13,830 nucleotides of DNA. Origin: Chloroflexota bacterium. Lineage in GTDB: Bacteria; Chloroflexota; Dehalococcoidia; Bin125. Under the pieces are notes generated by a model. The model searched no databases and was not told the origin of the DNA. It saw only the letters and a list, made by a program, of their open reading frames with translations. Of the stretch, positions 6,341 to 12,673 are shown piece after piece. The translations under genes were made by a program, and so were the position numbers. Each line of letters opens with the position of its first letter. The first letter of the stretch is position 1. Location: NCBI GenBank assembly GCA_026707335.1, contig JAPOXB010000149.1, positions 1 to 13,830 of the forward strand, in the 5' to 3' direction.

Positions 6341-9134
6341 GACGCCGGCCCGCAAGCGCGCGCGGGCGAAGGCGGCGCGCGGCAAGCAACTGGTGATCGT
6401 CGAGTCGCCGGCCAAGGCGGAGACGATCGGGCGTTTCCTGGGGCCGGACTACGTCGTCGATGCGTCCTACGGCCACGTGCGCGACCTGCCGGCCCGGGCC
6501 GAGGAGCGCCCGGAGGCGATCCGCGGCGAGGCCTGGGCGGAGCTTGGCGTCAACGTCGAGCGGGACTTCGAGCCGGTCTACATCGTGCCCAAGGAGAAGG
6601 CCGAGCACGTGCGGCGGCTCAAGCGCGAGTTGAAGAGCGCCGACAAGCTGCTGCTGGCGACGGACGAGGACCGCGAGGGCGAGAGCATCGGCTGGCATCT
6701 CTGCGAGGTGCTGGAGCCCGCCGTGCCCGTGGAGCGCATCGTCTTCCACGAGGTCACGCAGGAGGCGATCGAGGACGCCCTGCGCTCGCCGCGGGCGGTC
6801 GATCAGAACCTCGTCGAGGCGCAGGAGGCGCGGCGCATCCTCGACCGGCTGTTCGGCTACAGCCTGTCGCCGGTGCTGTGGCGCCGCATCCGGGCGGGGA
6901 CGTCGGCCGGGCGCGTGCAGAGCGTCGCCGTGCGCTTCACGGTGCAGCGGGAGCGCGAGCGGGCGGCATTCCGTCGCGCCGTCTACTGGGACGCGGAGGC
7001 GACCCTCGCCGCCCAGCGCGGGACGCTGCCGGCGACGCTGAAACACTTGGGATCGGATCGACTGCGGACCAGCCGCGACTTCGATTCCACGACCGGTGAA
7101 CAGACCGGCAAGGGCGTGCGCCTGCTGGACGAAGACGGGATCACCGCGCTGGTCGCGGCGCTGAAGTCGGCGGCCCCGTGGACCGTCACGAAGGTCACGG
7201 CGACCCCGGCCAGCCGCCGGCCGCCGCCGCCGTTCACGACGTCGACGTTGCAGCAGGAGGCGAACCGGCGTCTGGGCTTCAGCGCGCGCCGCACGATGCA
7301 GATCGCGCAAGGCCTCTACGAGGGCGTCGACCTGGGGGCGGAGCGCGAGGGGCTGATCACCTACATGCGCACCGACTCGGTCACGTTGTCGAGCCAGGCG
7401 CTGGCCGAGGCGCAGACGGTGATCGCGCGCGAGTACGGCGACGGATACGCGCAGGGACCGCGCGGGTACAAGACGCGCTCCCGCAACGCGCAAGAGGCCC
7501 ACGAGGCGATCCGGCCCACGCACCTCCGCCGCACGCCGGCGTCGCTGCGCGGCGCGCTGAACCGTGATCAGCGGCGCCTCTATGAGTTGATCTGGCAGCG
7601 CACTGTGGCCAGCCAGATGCCCGACGCGCAGCTCGAGCGGACGGTGGTGGACATCGAGGTTCCGCTGGGCCCGGCTTGGCCTGCCGACGACCGCGCCCAC
7701 TTCGAGGCGCGCGGGCAGCGCGTGGTCTTCCCCGGCTTCCTTCGGGCCTACGCGCCCGGCGAGGACGACGAGCGGCTGCTGCCCACGGTGGAGGTCGGCG
7801 AGATGCTGCGCCCCACGAACGTCGAGGCGAAGCGGCACGAGACCCAGCCGCCGCCCCGCTACACCGAGGCGTCGCTGGTGCGCAAGCTGGAGGAGGACGG
7901 CCTGGGCCGGCCCTCCACCTACGCGTCGATCTTGAGCACGATCCAGGACCGCGGCTACGTCTTCACGCAGGGCAACGCGCTGGTTCCGACCTTCCTGGCC
8001 TACGCCGTCACCGACCTGCTGGAGCGCCACTTCGGCGACCTCGTGGAGCCCGGCTTCAGCGCCGAGATGGAGGAGGCCCTCGACGCCATCGCGCGCGGCG
8101 AGGCCGACTCCGGATCCCACCTGCGCGCCTTCTACTTCGGAGAGCAGAGTGGAGAGCGGGACGGCGACGGGAGCGACGGAGCAGGCACGGAACTGGGCCT
8201 GTCGGGGCGGATCGAGGCGCAGTTGCCGGAGATCGCCTTCCCGCTGATCCCGGTGGGGAAGGCGCCCGGCAGCGATGAGGCGATCGTCGTGCGCATCGGC
8301 CGCTTCGGGCCGTACCTGCAACGCGGCGACGGCGGCGAGGGCAATACAGCCTCGCTGCCGCCCGACCAGGCGCCGGCCGACCTGACGGCGGAGCGCGCCA
8401 TGGAGTTGCTCAGCCGGCGCGTGGAGGGCCCGCGCGACCTGGGCCGCGATCCCGAGTCCCGGGAGCCGGTGCTGCTGCAGTCGGGGCGCTACGGACCGTT
8501 CGTGCAGCGCGGTCCGAACCCGCCGCCCGGCACGAAGCGCGCCGACATGCCGAGGCGTGCGTCGGTGCCGCCCGGCATGGACCTCGACGACATCACCTTG
8601 GAGGACGCGCTGCTGTGGCTGTCGCTGCCGCGCGTGCTGGGCGCCGCGCCGGAGGGCGGGGCGTCGATCGTCGCGGCGAACGGGCGCTACGGCCCCTACC
8701 TGCAACGCGGCGACGATTCGAAGGACACGCGCTCCCTGGAGGACAGCGACGACGTCTACACGATCACGCTGGAGCGGGCCCTGGAGTTGTTCGCGCAGCC
8801 GAAGAGCGCCGGCTTCCAGCGCCGCTCGTCGAGCCGGGCCCTGCGGGATCTGGGCGCGCACCCCGACTCGGGCCGGCCGGTGCGGCTGCTCGACGGGCGC
8901 TTCGGGCCCTACGTCACCGACGGCGCGACCAACGCCAGCATCCCCCGCACGCTGGACCCGAGCCAAGTGACCCTGGAGCAGGCCCTGACGCTGATCGCGG
9001 AGCGGGCGCTCGCGCCCAAGCGGGCCCGCAAGGGGGCGAGCAAGCGCGCGGGCGGGCGCGCGCCGGCGTCGCGCGGCGCGAAGCCGCGCGGCAGGAAACG
9101 GGCCGCGAAGAAGCGGGCGCGCAAGTCGAAATAG
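6327..9134 (+). CDS. topA: Type IA DNA topoisomerase I
   Basis: Relaxes negative supercoils through a transient 5'-phosphotyrosine link. 935 residues. The Toprim domain begins VIVESPAKAETIGRFLG (catalytic E26) and contains DEDREGE (113-119). The active-site tyrosine is Y346 in GLITYMRTDS. The usual type IA core runs to about 590 (GLGRPSTYASILSTIQDRGYV). There are no CxxC zinc fingers. After a Gly/Asp/Ser-rich linker (about 608-628) come four Toprim_Crpt-like repeats, each marked by GR[FY]GP[YF] (R659, R721, R787, R858), then a Lys/Arg-rich tail from about 893. This architecture resembles mycobacterial TopA, where the C-terminus aids DNA binding and processive relaxation. The ATG lies inside the dprA 3' end with GTGGGA about 9-10 bases upstream; it is the only ATG or GTG in frame before the Toprim domain. 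Confidence 0.97.
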   Translation: MCAAKTPARKRARAKAARGKQLVIVESPAKAETIGRFLGPDYVVDASYGHVRDLPARAEERPEAIRGEAWAELGVNVERDFEPVYIVPKEKAEHVRRLKRELKSADKLLLATDEDREGESIGWHLCEVLEPAVPVERIVFHEVTQEAIEDALRSPRAVDQNLVEAQEARRILDRLFGYSLSPVLWRRIRAGTSAGRVQSVAVRFTVQRERERAAFRRAVYWDAEATLAAQRGTLPATLKHLGSDRLRTSRDFDSTTGEQTGKGVRLLDEDGITALVAALKSAAPWTVTKVTATPASRRPPPPFTTSTLQQEANRRLGFSARRTMQIAQGLYEGVDLGAEREGLITYMRTDSVTLSSQALAEAQTVIAREYGDGYAQGPRGYKTRSRNAQEAHEAIRPTHLRRTPASLRGALNRDQRRLYELIWQRTVASQMPDAQLERTVVDIEVPLGPAWPADDRAHFEARGQRVVFPGFLRAYAPGEDDERLLPTVEVGEMLRPTNVEAKRHETQPPPRYTEASLVRKLEEDGLGRPSTYASILSTIQDRGYVFTQGNALVPTFLAYAVTDLLERHFGDLVEPGFSAEMEEALDAIARGEADSGSHLRAFYFGEQSGERDGDGSDGAGTELGLSGRIEAQLPEIAFPLIPVGKAPGSDEAIVVRIGRFGPYLQRGDGGEGNTASLPPDQAPADLTAERAMELLSRRVEGPRDLGRDPESREPVLLQSGRYGPFVQRGPNPPPGTKRADMPRRASVPPGMDLDDITLEDALLWLSLPRVLGAAPEGGASIVAANGRYGPYLQRGDDSKDTRSLEDSDDVYTITLERALELFAQPKSAGFQRRSSSRALRDLGAHPDSGRPVRLLDGRFGPYVTDGATNASIPRTLDPSQVTLEQALTLIAERALAPKRARKGASKRAGGRAPASRGAKPRGRKRAAKKRARKSK

Positions 9135-9136
9135 CG

Positions 9137-9184
9137 CCCTCCGGCGGCATCGGGAGGGAAGCCGCGGGCGCCGGCCGCGGGGCT
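9137..9184 (+). terminator. Two GC hairpins after topA (terminator candidates without T-tract)
   Basis: CCCTCC (9137-9142) pairs with GGAGGG (9153-9158) across a 10-nt loop. Next, CCGCGG (9162-9167) pairs with CCGCGG (9175-9180) across a 7-nt loop, or with a bulge as AGCC+GCGG against CCGC+GGCT out to 9184. They begin two bases after the topA stop. No T-run follows, so termination there would have to be Rho-dependent or of the GC-hairpin type. Bases 9185-9222 hold nothing I can name. Confidence 0.3.
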
Positions 9185-9222
9185 CGCGAGCGCCGCCATC
9201 GCGCCGCCAGATAGGCCCGGAT

Positions 9223-9244
9223 CCGGCTTAACGCCGGCTTTACG
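9223..9244. repeat. Tandem 11-bp direct repeat at the xerC promoter
   Basis: CCGGCTTAACG (9223-9233) is followed directly by CCGGCTTTACG (9234-9244), 10 of 11 identical, with a weak third copy starting CCGCGTTAC (9245). Eleven bases is about one helical turn, so both copies face the same side of the DNA. The array spans the -35 candidate and the spacer of the xerC promoter, as expected for a protein-binding site. Chance duplication cannot be excluded. Confidence 0.5.
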
Positions 9245-9256
9245 CCGCGTTACACT
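9228..9256 (+). promoter_or_regulatory. xerC: Candidate promoter for xerC-aroQ
   Basis: TTAACG (9228-9233, four of six) and TACACT (9251-9256, five of six to TATAAT) lie 17 bp apart. The predicted start near 9263 gives a leader of about 70 nt that includes a long stem-loop. A second -10-like TACAGT (9286-9291) lies in the 3' half of that stem and lacks a clear -35. Confidence 0.45.
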
Positions 9257-9270
9257 GCCATTATTCGGCG

Positions 9271-9298
9271 CGGGCTCGCTGCCCCTACAGTGAGCCCG
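9271..9298 (+). promoter_or_regulatory. 11-bp stem-loop in the xerC leader
   Basis: CGGGCTCGCTG (9271-9281) pairs with CAGTGAGCCCG (9288-9298) through 11 pairs, one of them a G-U wobble, closed by the 6-nt loop CCCCTA. It lies between the predicted start and the AAGGT ribosome binding site (9323-9327). No T-run follows, so it is a leader structure or dyad site rather than a terminator. Confidence 0.4.
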
Positions 9299-9332
9299 CT
9301 CGCGTGGTGGCGGGGTTTGGACAAGGTCTGAC

Positions 9333-10361
9333 GTGACCGCAGAACCCCTGCCGAGGGCAGCGGAGGACGGCGCCGCCCTGCTCGACGCCTACCTCGACGA
9401 GTTGCGCCTGCAGCGCAATCTCTCCCCGCACACCCTGCGCAACTACCGCACCGACCTCTCGCACTTTATCCGCTACCTGGACGTGCGCGAACTGTCGCTG
9501 GCCGAGGTCAGCCGACTGACCTACCGCGCCTACCTGGCCGGGCTGAAGGAGGAGGGCGTCGCGCAGGGCAGCCTGCGCCGACGCGCCAGCACGATCAAGT
9601 CGTTCTTCCGGCATCTCTTCCAGCAGCGCACCCTGCCGACGGACCCGCTGCGACTGGCCGCCACCCCGAAGACGCCCCGCACGCTGCCCCGCTTCCTGAG
9701 CGTGCGCGAGGTCGAGCGCCTGATCGAGGCGCCCGACGTGCACACGCCCGGCGGGCTGCGCGACCGCGCCATCCTGGAGGTGCTCTACGGCTCCGGCCTG
9801 CGGGTCAGCGAGCTGGTCGGTCTGACGCTGCGCTCCGTCGATTGGGAGAACGCGGTCCTGCGCGTGCGGGGCAAGGGCGACCGCGAGCGCGTGGCGCTGC
9901 TCGGCGACCACGCCTACCTCGCCATCGAGGACTACGTGCGCTCGGGCCGGCCGCAACTGGTGGCCGAGGGTTCCCCCGATGCGCTGTGGCTGAACCGCTT
10001 CGGCGGCGCGCTGTCGGCCCGCGCGGTGCAGCTCGCGGTGCAGCGCTACGCCGTCGCCGCGGGCCTGCCGAAGGTCGTGCACCCGCACCTGCTGCGGCAC
10101 TCGTTCGCCACGCACATGCTCGAGCGCGGCGCCGACGTGCGGGTCGTGCAGGAACTGCTGGGGCACTCCAACGTCGCCACGACGCAGATCTACACGCACG
10201 TGACGGAGTCGGCGAAGCGGGCCGCGATCGATCAATCGCTCGACGGCATCAGCGAGCAGTTGTTCACCCGCCGCGAGCGCCGGCGCCGCGCGGTGCAGGC
10301 GCCCGACCCGGCATCGGACGCCGGCTTCCTGCCCGGTGAGGTCGCGGAGGTGGCGCCGTGA
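9333..10361 (+). CDS. xerC: Tyrosine recombinase XerC/XerD
   Basis: Site-specific recombinase that resolves chromosome dimers, normally at dif near the terminus. 342 residues. The N-terminal core-binding domain (about 14-105) has the typical SPHTLRNYRTDLSHFIRYL. The catalytic set is complete: R157 (GSGLRVSEL), K181 (RGKGDRERV), H252 and R255 (HLLRHSFATHML), H278 (LGHSN) and nucleophile Y287 (TTQIYTHV). The family usually ends about 15-20 residues after the tyrosine; here an Arg-rich then Pro/Asp-rich tail continues to 342. XerC is favoured over XerD because dprA-topA-xerC is the Bacillus order (there with gid between), but the sequence alone does not decide. The GTG start is preceded by AAGGT at 5 bases. 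The stop overlaps aroQ (GTGA), suggesting coupled translation. Confidence 0.93.
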   Translation: MTAEPLPRAAEDGAALLDAYLDELRLQRNLSPHTLRNYRTDLSHFIRYLDVRELSLAEVSRLTYRAYLAGLKEEGVAQGSLRRRASTIKSFFRHLFQQRTLPTDPLRLAATPKTPRTLPRFLSVREVERLIEAPDVHTPGGLRDRAILEVLYGSGLRVSELVGLTLRSVDWENAVLRVRGKGDRERVALLGDHAYLAIEDYVRSGRPQLVAEGSPDALWLNRFGGALSARAVQLAVQRYAVAAGLPKVVHPHLLRHSFATHMLERGADVRVVQELLGHSNVATTQIYTHVTESAKRAAIDQSLDGISEQLFTRRERRRRAVQAPDPASDAGFLPGEVAEVAP

Positions 10362-10804
10362 AGGTTCTGCTCATCTCGGGCCCGAATCTGAACGTCCTCG
10401 GCGAGCGCAACCCGGAGATGTACGGGACGCAGACGCTGAGCGAGATCGAGGGGCTGGTGCAGCAGCGCGCGCAGGAGTGGTCGGTCGAGGTGCGCCCCTA
10501 CCAGTCGAACCACGAGGGCGCGATCATCGACTTCCTGCAGCAGGAAAAGAACGCCGAGGGCGCGATCATCAACCCCGGCGCGCTGGCCCACTACGGCCTC
10601 TCGCTGCGCGACGCGCTGGAGCACTTCCCCGGCCTCGTGGTCGAGGTGCACCTGACGAACATCTACGCGCGCGACAACTTCCGCCACGAGTCGGTCACGG
10701 CGCCCGTGGTCGCGGGGGTGGTGAGCGGGCTGGGCTGGCGCGGTTACCTCGCGGCACTGGACGCGCTGGTGGGGCTGCTGCACGAGCGTCGCGGCGGCTC
10801 CTAA
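10358..10804 (+). CDS. aroQ: Type II 3-dehydroquinate dehydratase
   Basis: Dehydrates 3-dehydroquinate to 3-dehydroshikimate, step three of the shikimate pathway; type II enzymes are small proteins forming dodecamers. 148 residues, full length. It begins with the signature ISGPNLNVLGERNPEMYG (6-23), including active-site R17 and Y22 on the flexible lid. QSNHEGAIIDFLQ (49-61), INPGALAHYGLSLRDAL (71-87, substrate Asn72) and VEVHLTNIYARDNFRHES (95-112, catalytic H98, R109) follow, ending in the usual GLGWRGYLAALDAL. The NPGALAHYG stretch differs from the commoner NPGAYTHTS. The GTG start overlaps the xerC stop; the upstream GAGG inside xerC (10346-10349) is a plausible ribosome binding site. No other aro gene is in the window. 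Confidence 0.96.
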   Translation: MKVLLISGPNLNVLGERNPEMYGTQTLSEIEGLVQQRAQEWSVEVRPYQSNHEGAIIDFLQQEKNAEGAIINPGALAHYGLSLRDALEHFPGLVVEVHLTNIYARDNFRHESVTAPVVAGVVSGLGWRGYLAALDALVGLLHERRGGS

Positions 10805-10825
10805 CGCCCTCGTTCTCGGGCGGCG

Positions 10826-10854
10826 TGGGCAGAGCGCCGCGTCCTGCGTACACT
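10826..10854 (+). promoter_or_regulatory. Candidate promoter for the Xaa-Pro peptidase gene
   Basis: TGGGCA (10826-10831, four of six to TTGACA) is 17 bp from TACACT (10849-10854, five of six). The predicted start near 10861 is 35 nt before the ATG and upstream of a strong GGAGGAGG. A small CGCCC/GGGCG hairpin (10805-10809 with 10818-10822) directly follows the aroQ stop and may mark the end of the upstream transcript. Confidence 0.4.
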
Positions 10855-10895
10855 TCGATCCGTCATCGCTTGCATTCAGGCTGGAGGAGGCCGCC

Positions 10896-11984
10896 ATGTC
10901 CGATCGCCTGACGCGCGCGCGCGCCGCCATCGAGGAGGCGGGGCTCGACGCGCTGCTGGTCACGAATCCCTACAACCGCCGCTATCTGTCGGGTTTCACC
11001 GGCACGTCTGGCTGGCTGGTGGTGAGCGCCGACGACGCCTTGCTGGCGACGGACTTCCGCTACTGGGAGCAGGTGGGGTCGCAGGCGCCCGAATTCACGC
11101 TGTACAAGCAGGAGGGCGCGCAGGCCGAGTGGCTGCCGGGCCTCGTCGAGGCGCTGGGCGGGCGCAAGCTGGGCTTCGAGGCGGCGCACATGAGCGTCGC
11201 GGCGCACAAACAGCTGCGCGACACCCTGGCGGCCATGCCCGCGCCCAAGCGTCCGGCGCTGGTGCAGAGCGAGGGCCTGGTGGAGCAGGTGCGGGCCGTC
11301 AAGGACGCCGAGGAGTTGGACGCGCTGGAGCGGGCCGTGCTGCTGGGCGACGAGGCCTTCAACGACGTCGCCGGCCGGGTGCAGCCGGGCTGGAGCGAGT
11401 TGCGCGTCGCCTGGGAGATCGAGAAGTACGCCCGAGAGCACGGCGCCGAGGCGATGTCCTTCGCGACGATCGTGGGCGGCGGGCCCTGGGGCGCGATGCC
11501 GCACGCCTACCCGCGCGAGATGCCGCTCGAGGCGGGCAGGCCGATCGTCATCGACATGGGCGTGATCGTCGACGGCTACTGCTCGGACATGACCCGCACG
11601 ATCGTCCTGGGCGAACCGGACGCGAAGTTCCAGGAGGTCTACGACATCGTGCTGACCGCCCAGGAGACCGCCGAGGCGACGGTCGAGAGCGGCATGACCG
11701 GCGGGCAGGCGCACATGATCGCGCAGAACATCATCAGCGAAGCGGGCTACGGCGATCGCTTCGGGCACGGGCTCGGGCACGGCGTGGGGCTGGAGATCCA
11801 CGAGCACCCGCGGCTGGGCCGCACGTCGGAGGACGTGCTGGCCGACGGCATGGTGATCACCGTCGAGCCGGGCATCTACCTGCCCGGCTGGGGCGGCATC
11901 CGCATCGAGGACATGGGTGTGCTGGAGAACGGCCGCTTCCGCAACTTCACGACCGCGCCCAAGCTGCGCATGGTGGGCGCCTAG
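10896..11984 (+). CDS. M24-family Xaa-Pro peptidase (PepQ/YqhT-like)
   Basis: Cytoplasmic dinuclear-metal peptidase of the pita-bread fold that cuts next to proline. 362 residues. The N-terminal creatinase-like domain covers about 4-130 (LLVTNPYNRRYLSGFTGT). The M24 catalytic domain covers about 140-355 with all five metal ligands: D220 (VIDMGVIVDGY), D231 (CSDMTRT), H295 (GHGLGHGVGLEIHEHP), E324 (TVEPGIYLPG) and E338 (GIRIEDMG), plus H203 (MPHAYP) and H302. Whether it is an aminopeptidase or a dipeptidase (prolidase) cannot be read from sequence; the size matches PepQ/YqhT. The ATG is backed by GGAGGAGG at 5 bases, the strongest ribosome binding site in the window. It sits between aroQ and efp as in Bacillus (yqhS-yqhT-efp). 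Confidence 0.94.
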   Translation: MSDRLTRARAAIEEAGLDALLVTNPYNRRYLSGFTGTSGWLVVSADDALLATDFRYWEQVGSQAPEFTLYKQEGAQAEWLPGLVEALGGRKLGFEAAHMSVAAHKQLRDTLAAMPAPKRPALVQSEGLVEQVRAVKDAEELDALERAVLLGDEAFNDVAGRVQPGWSELRVAWEIEKYAREHGAEAMSFATIVGGGPWGAMPHAYPREMPLEAGRPIVIDMGVIVDGYCSDMTRTIVLGEPDAKFQEVYDIVLTAQETAEATVESGMTGGQAHMIAQNIISEAGYGDRFGHGLGHGVGLEIHEHPRLGRTSEDVLADGMVITVEPGIYLPGWGGIRIEDMGVLENGRFRNFTTAPKLRMVGA

Positions 11985-11997
11985 ACAATTGGGCAGG

Positions 11998-12018
11998 GCG
12001 CCCCCGGCGACGGGGCGC
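11998..12018 (+). promoter_or_regulatory. Stem-loop just upstream of the efp ribosome binding site
   Basis: GCGCCCC (11998-12004) pairs with GGGGCGC (12012-12018) across a 7-nt loop, in the 52-bp gap between the peptidase gene and efp. It ends three bases before GGGAGGG (12022-12028). It could attenuate read-through, protect an mRNA end or tune efp initiation. No T-run follows. Confidence 0.3.
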
Positions 12019-12036
12019 GACGGGAGGGCTCGCAGG

Positions 12037-12609
12037 ATGGTGATCACGACCGGCGATCTGCGCAAGGGGGTCGTCGTGGCGATGGACTCGACGCTCTACC
12101 AAGTGACGGATTGGGAGCACATCAAGGTGGGGCGGGGCTCGGCGCAGGTGCGGCTGAAGCTGCGCGACCTGCGCGCCGGCCACAGCCTCGAGAAGACCTT
12201 CCAGGCGGGCAGCAAGTTCGACGACGTGCGCGTCGAGCGGCAGGTCATGCAGTACCTCTACGCCGACGGCGACCTGCACTACTTCATGAACACCGAGACC
12301 TACGAGCAGGAACCGCTGGAGCGCGACAAGGTGGGGGAGGCGCTGAACTACCTGGCCGAGAACGGCAGCGCCGAGGTGCTGTTCGCCGGCGACGAGGTGA
12401 TCGGCGTCGAACTGCCGGCCTCCGTGCCGCTCCGCGTGACGGAGAGCGACCCCGGCCTGAAGGGCGACACGGCGACCGGCGCGACGAAGCTGGCCACGCT
12501 CGAGACGGGCCTCACGGTGCAGGTGCCGTTGTTCGTTGGGCCGGGCGACCTGCTCAAGGTCGATACGCGCAGCGGCCAGTATCTGGAGCGGATCGAAGCG
12601 GCTTCATAA
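12037..12609 (+). CDS. efp: Elongation factor P
   Basis: Enters the ribosomal E site and relieves stalling at polyproline stretches. 190 residues, normal length, three beta-barrel domains: KOW-like N-terminal (about 1-65), OB (about 67-127, with MQYLYADGDLHYFMNTETYEQ) and C-terminal OB (about 130-190). The C-terminal domain carries the signature ESDPGLKGDTATGATKLATLETG, and VPLFVGPGDLLKVDTRSGQYLER closes the protein. The loop that reaches the peptidyl-transferase centre reads HIKVGRGSAQVR, putting Arg33 where E. coli has the beta-lysylated Lys34. No modifying enzyme (epmA/epmB or earP) is in the window. ATG 12037 is chosen because GGGAGGG lies 8 bases upstream and the family begins here; GTG 12040 is directly adjacent. 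The frame stays open upstream but overlaps the peptidase gene without homology. Confidence 0.97.
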   Translation: MVITTGDLRKGVVVAMDSTLYQVTDWEHIKVGRGSAQVRLKLRDLRAGHSLEKTFQAGSKFDDVRVERQVMQYLYADGDLHYFMNTETYEQEPLERDKVGEALNYLAENGSAEVLFAGDEVIGVELPASVPLRVTESDPGLKGDTATGATKLATLETGLTVQVPLFVGPGDLLKVDTRSGQYLERIEAAS

Positions 12610-12633
12610 GCCACGCCTGCATAAGCCGCACCG

Positions 12634-12653
12634 GCGCGCCGCGAAGGGCGCGC
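12634..12653 (+). terminator. Stem-loop between efp and xseA (weak terminator candidate)
   Basis: GCGCGCC (12634-12640), loop GCGAAG, GGCGCGC (12647-12653): a perfect 7-bp, all-GC stem in the 64-bp gap. No T-run follows. It lies 8 bases before the xseA -10 candidate, so it could instead act on xseA initiation. Confidence 0.25.
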
Positions 12654-12660
12654 GACGCGG

Positions 12661-12666
12661 TACGCT
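12661..12666 (+). promoter_or_regulatory. xseA: Candidate -10 element for a leaderless xseA transcript
   Basis: TACGCT ends 7 bases before the xseA ATG, which would put the transcription start at or within a base of the start codon. No Shine-Dalgarno-like sequence lies in the 15 bases before the ATG, which fits leaderless translation. No recognisable -35 is present at 16-18 bp. Confidence 0.3.
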
Positions 12667-12673
12667 GCGGTCG

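Noticed and set aside
3875..6415. 846-residue minus-strand open frame across the CBS gene and dprA
   Set aside because: Composition is typical of an antisense shadow (His/Arg/Val/Gln-rich, no motifs), and both plus-strand genes are unambiguous.
6264..8966. 900-residue minus-strand open frame opposite topA
   Set aside because: Same reason: no domain is visible and topA is fully conserved on the other strand.
11917..12036. Upstream in-frame extension of efp starting inside the peptidase gene
   Set aside because: EF-P proteins begin with the short stretch encoded from ATG 12037, which has a good GGGAGGG. The extension overlaps conserved peptidase codons and has no homology I recognise.
5126..12673. 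Intrinsic terminators in the plus-strand gaps
   Set aside because: GC hairpins occur in several gaps but none is followed by a T-run. In DNA this GC-rich, 5-7 bp stems arise often, so they are listed at low confidence only.
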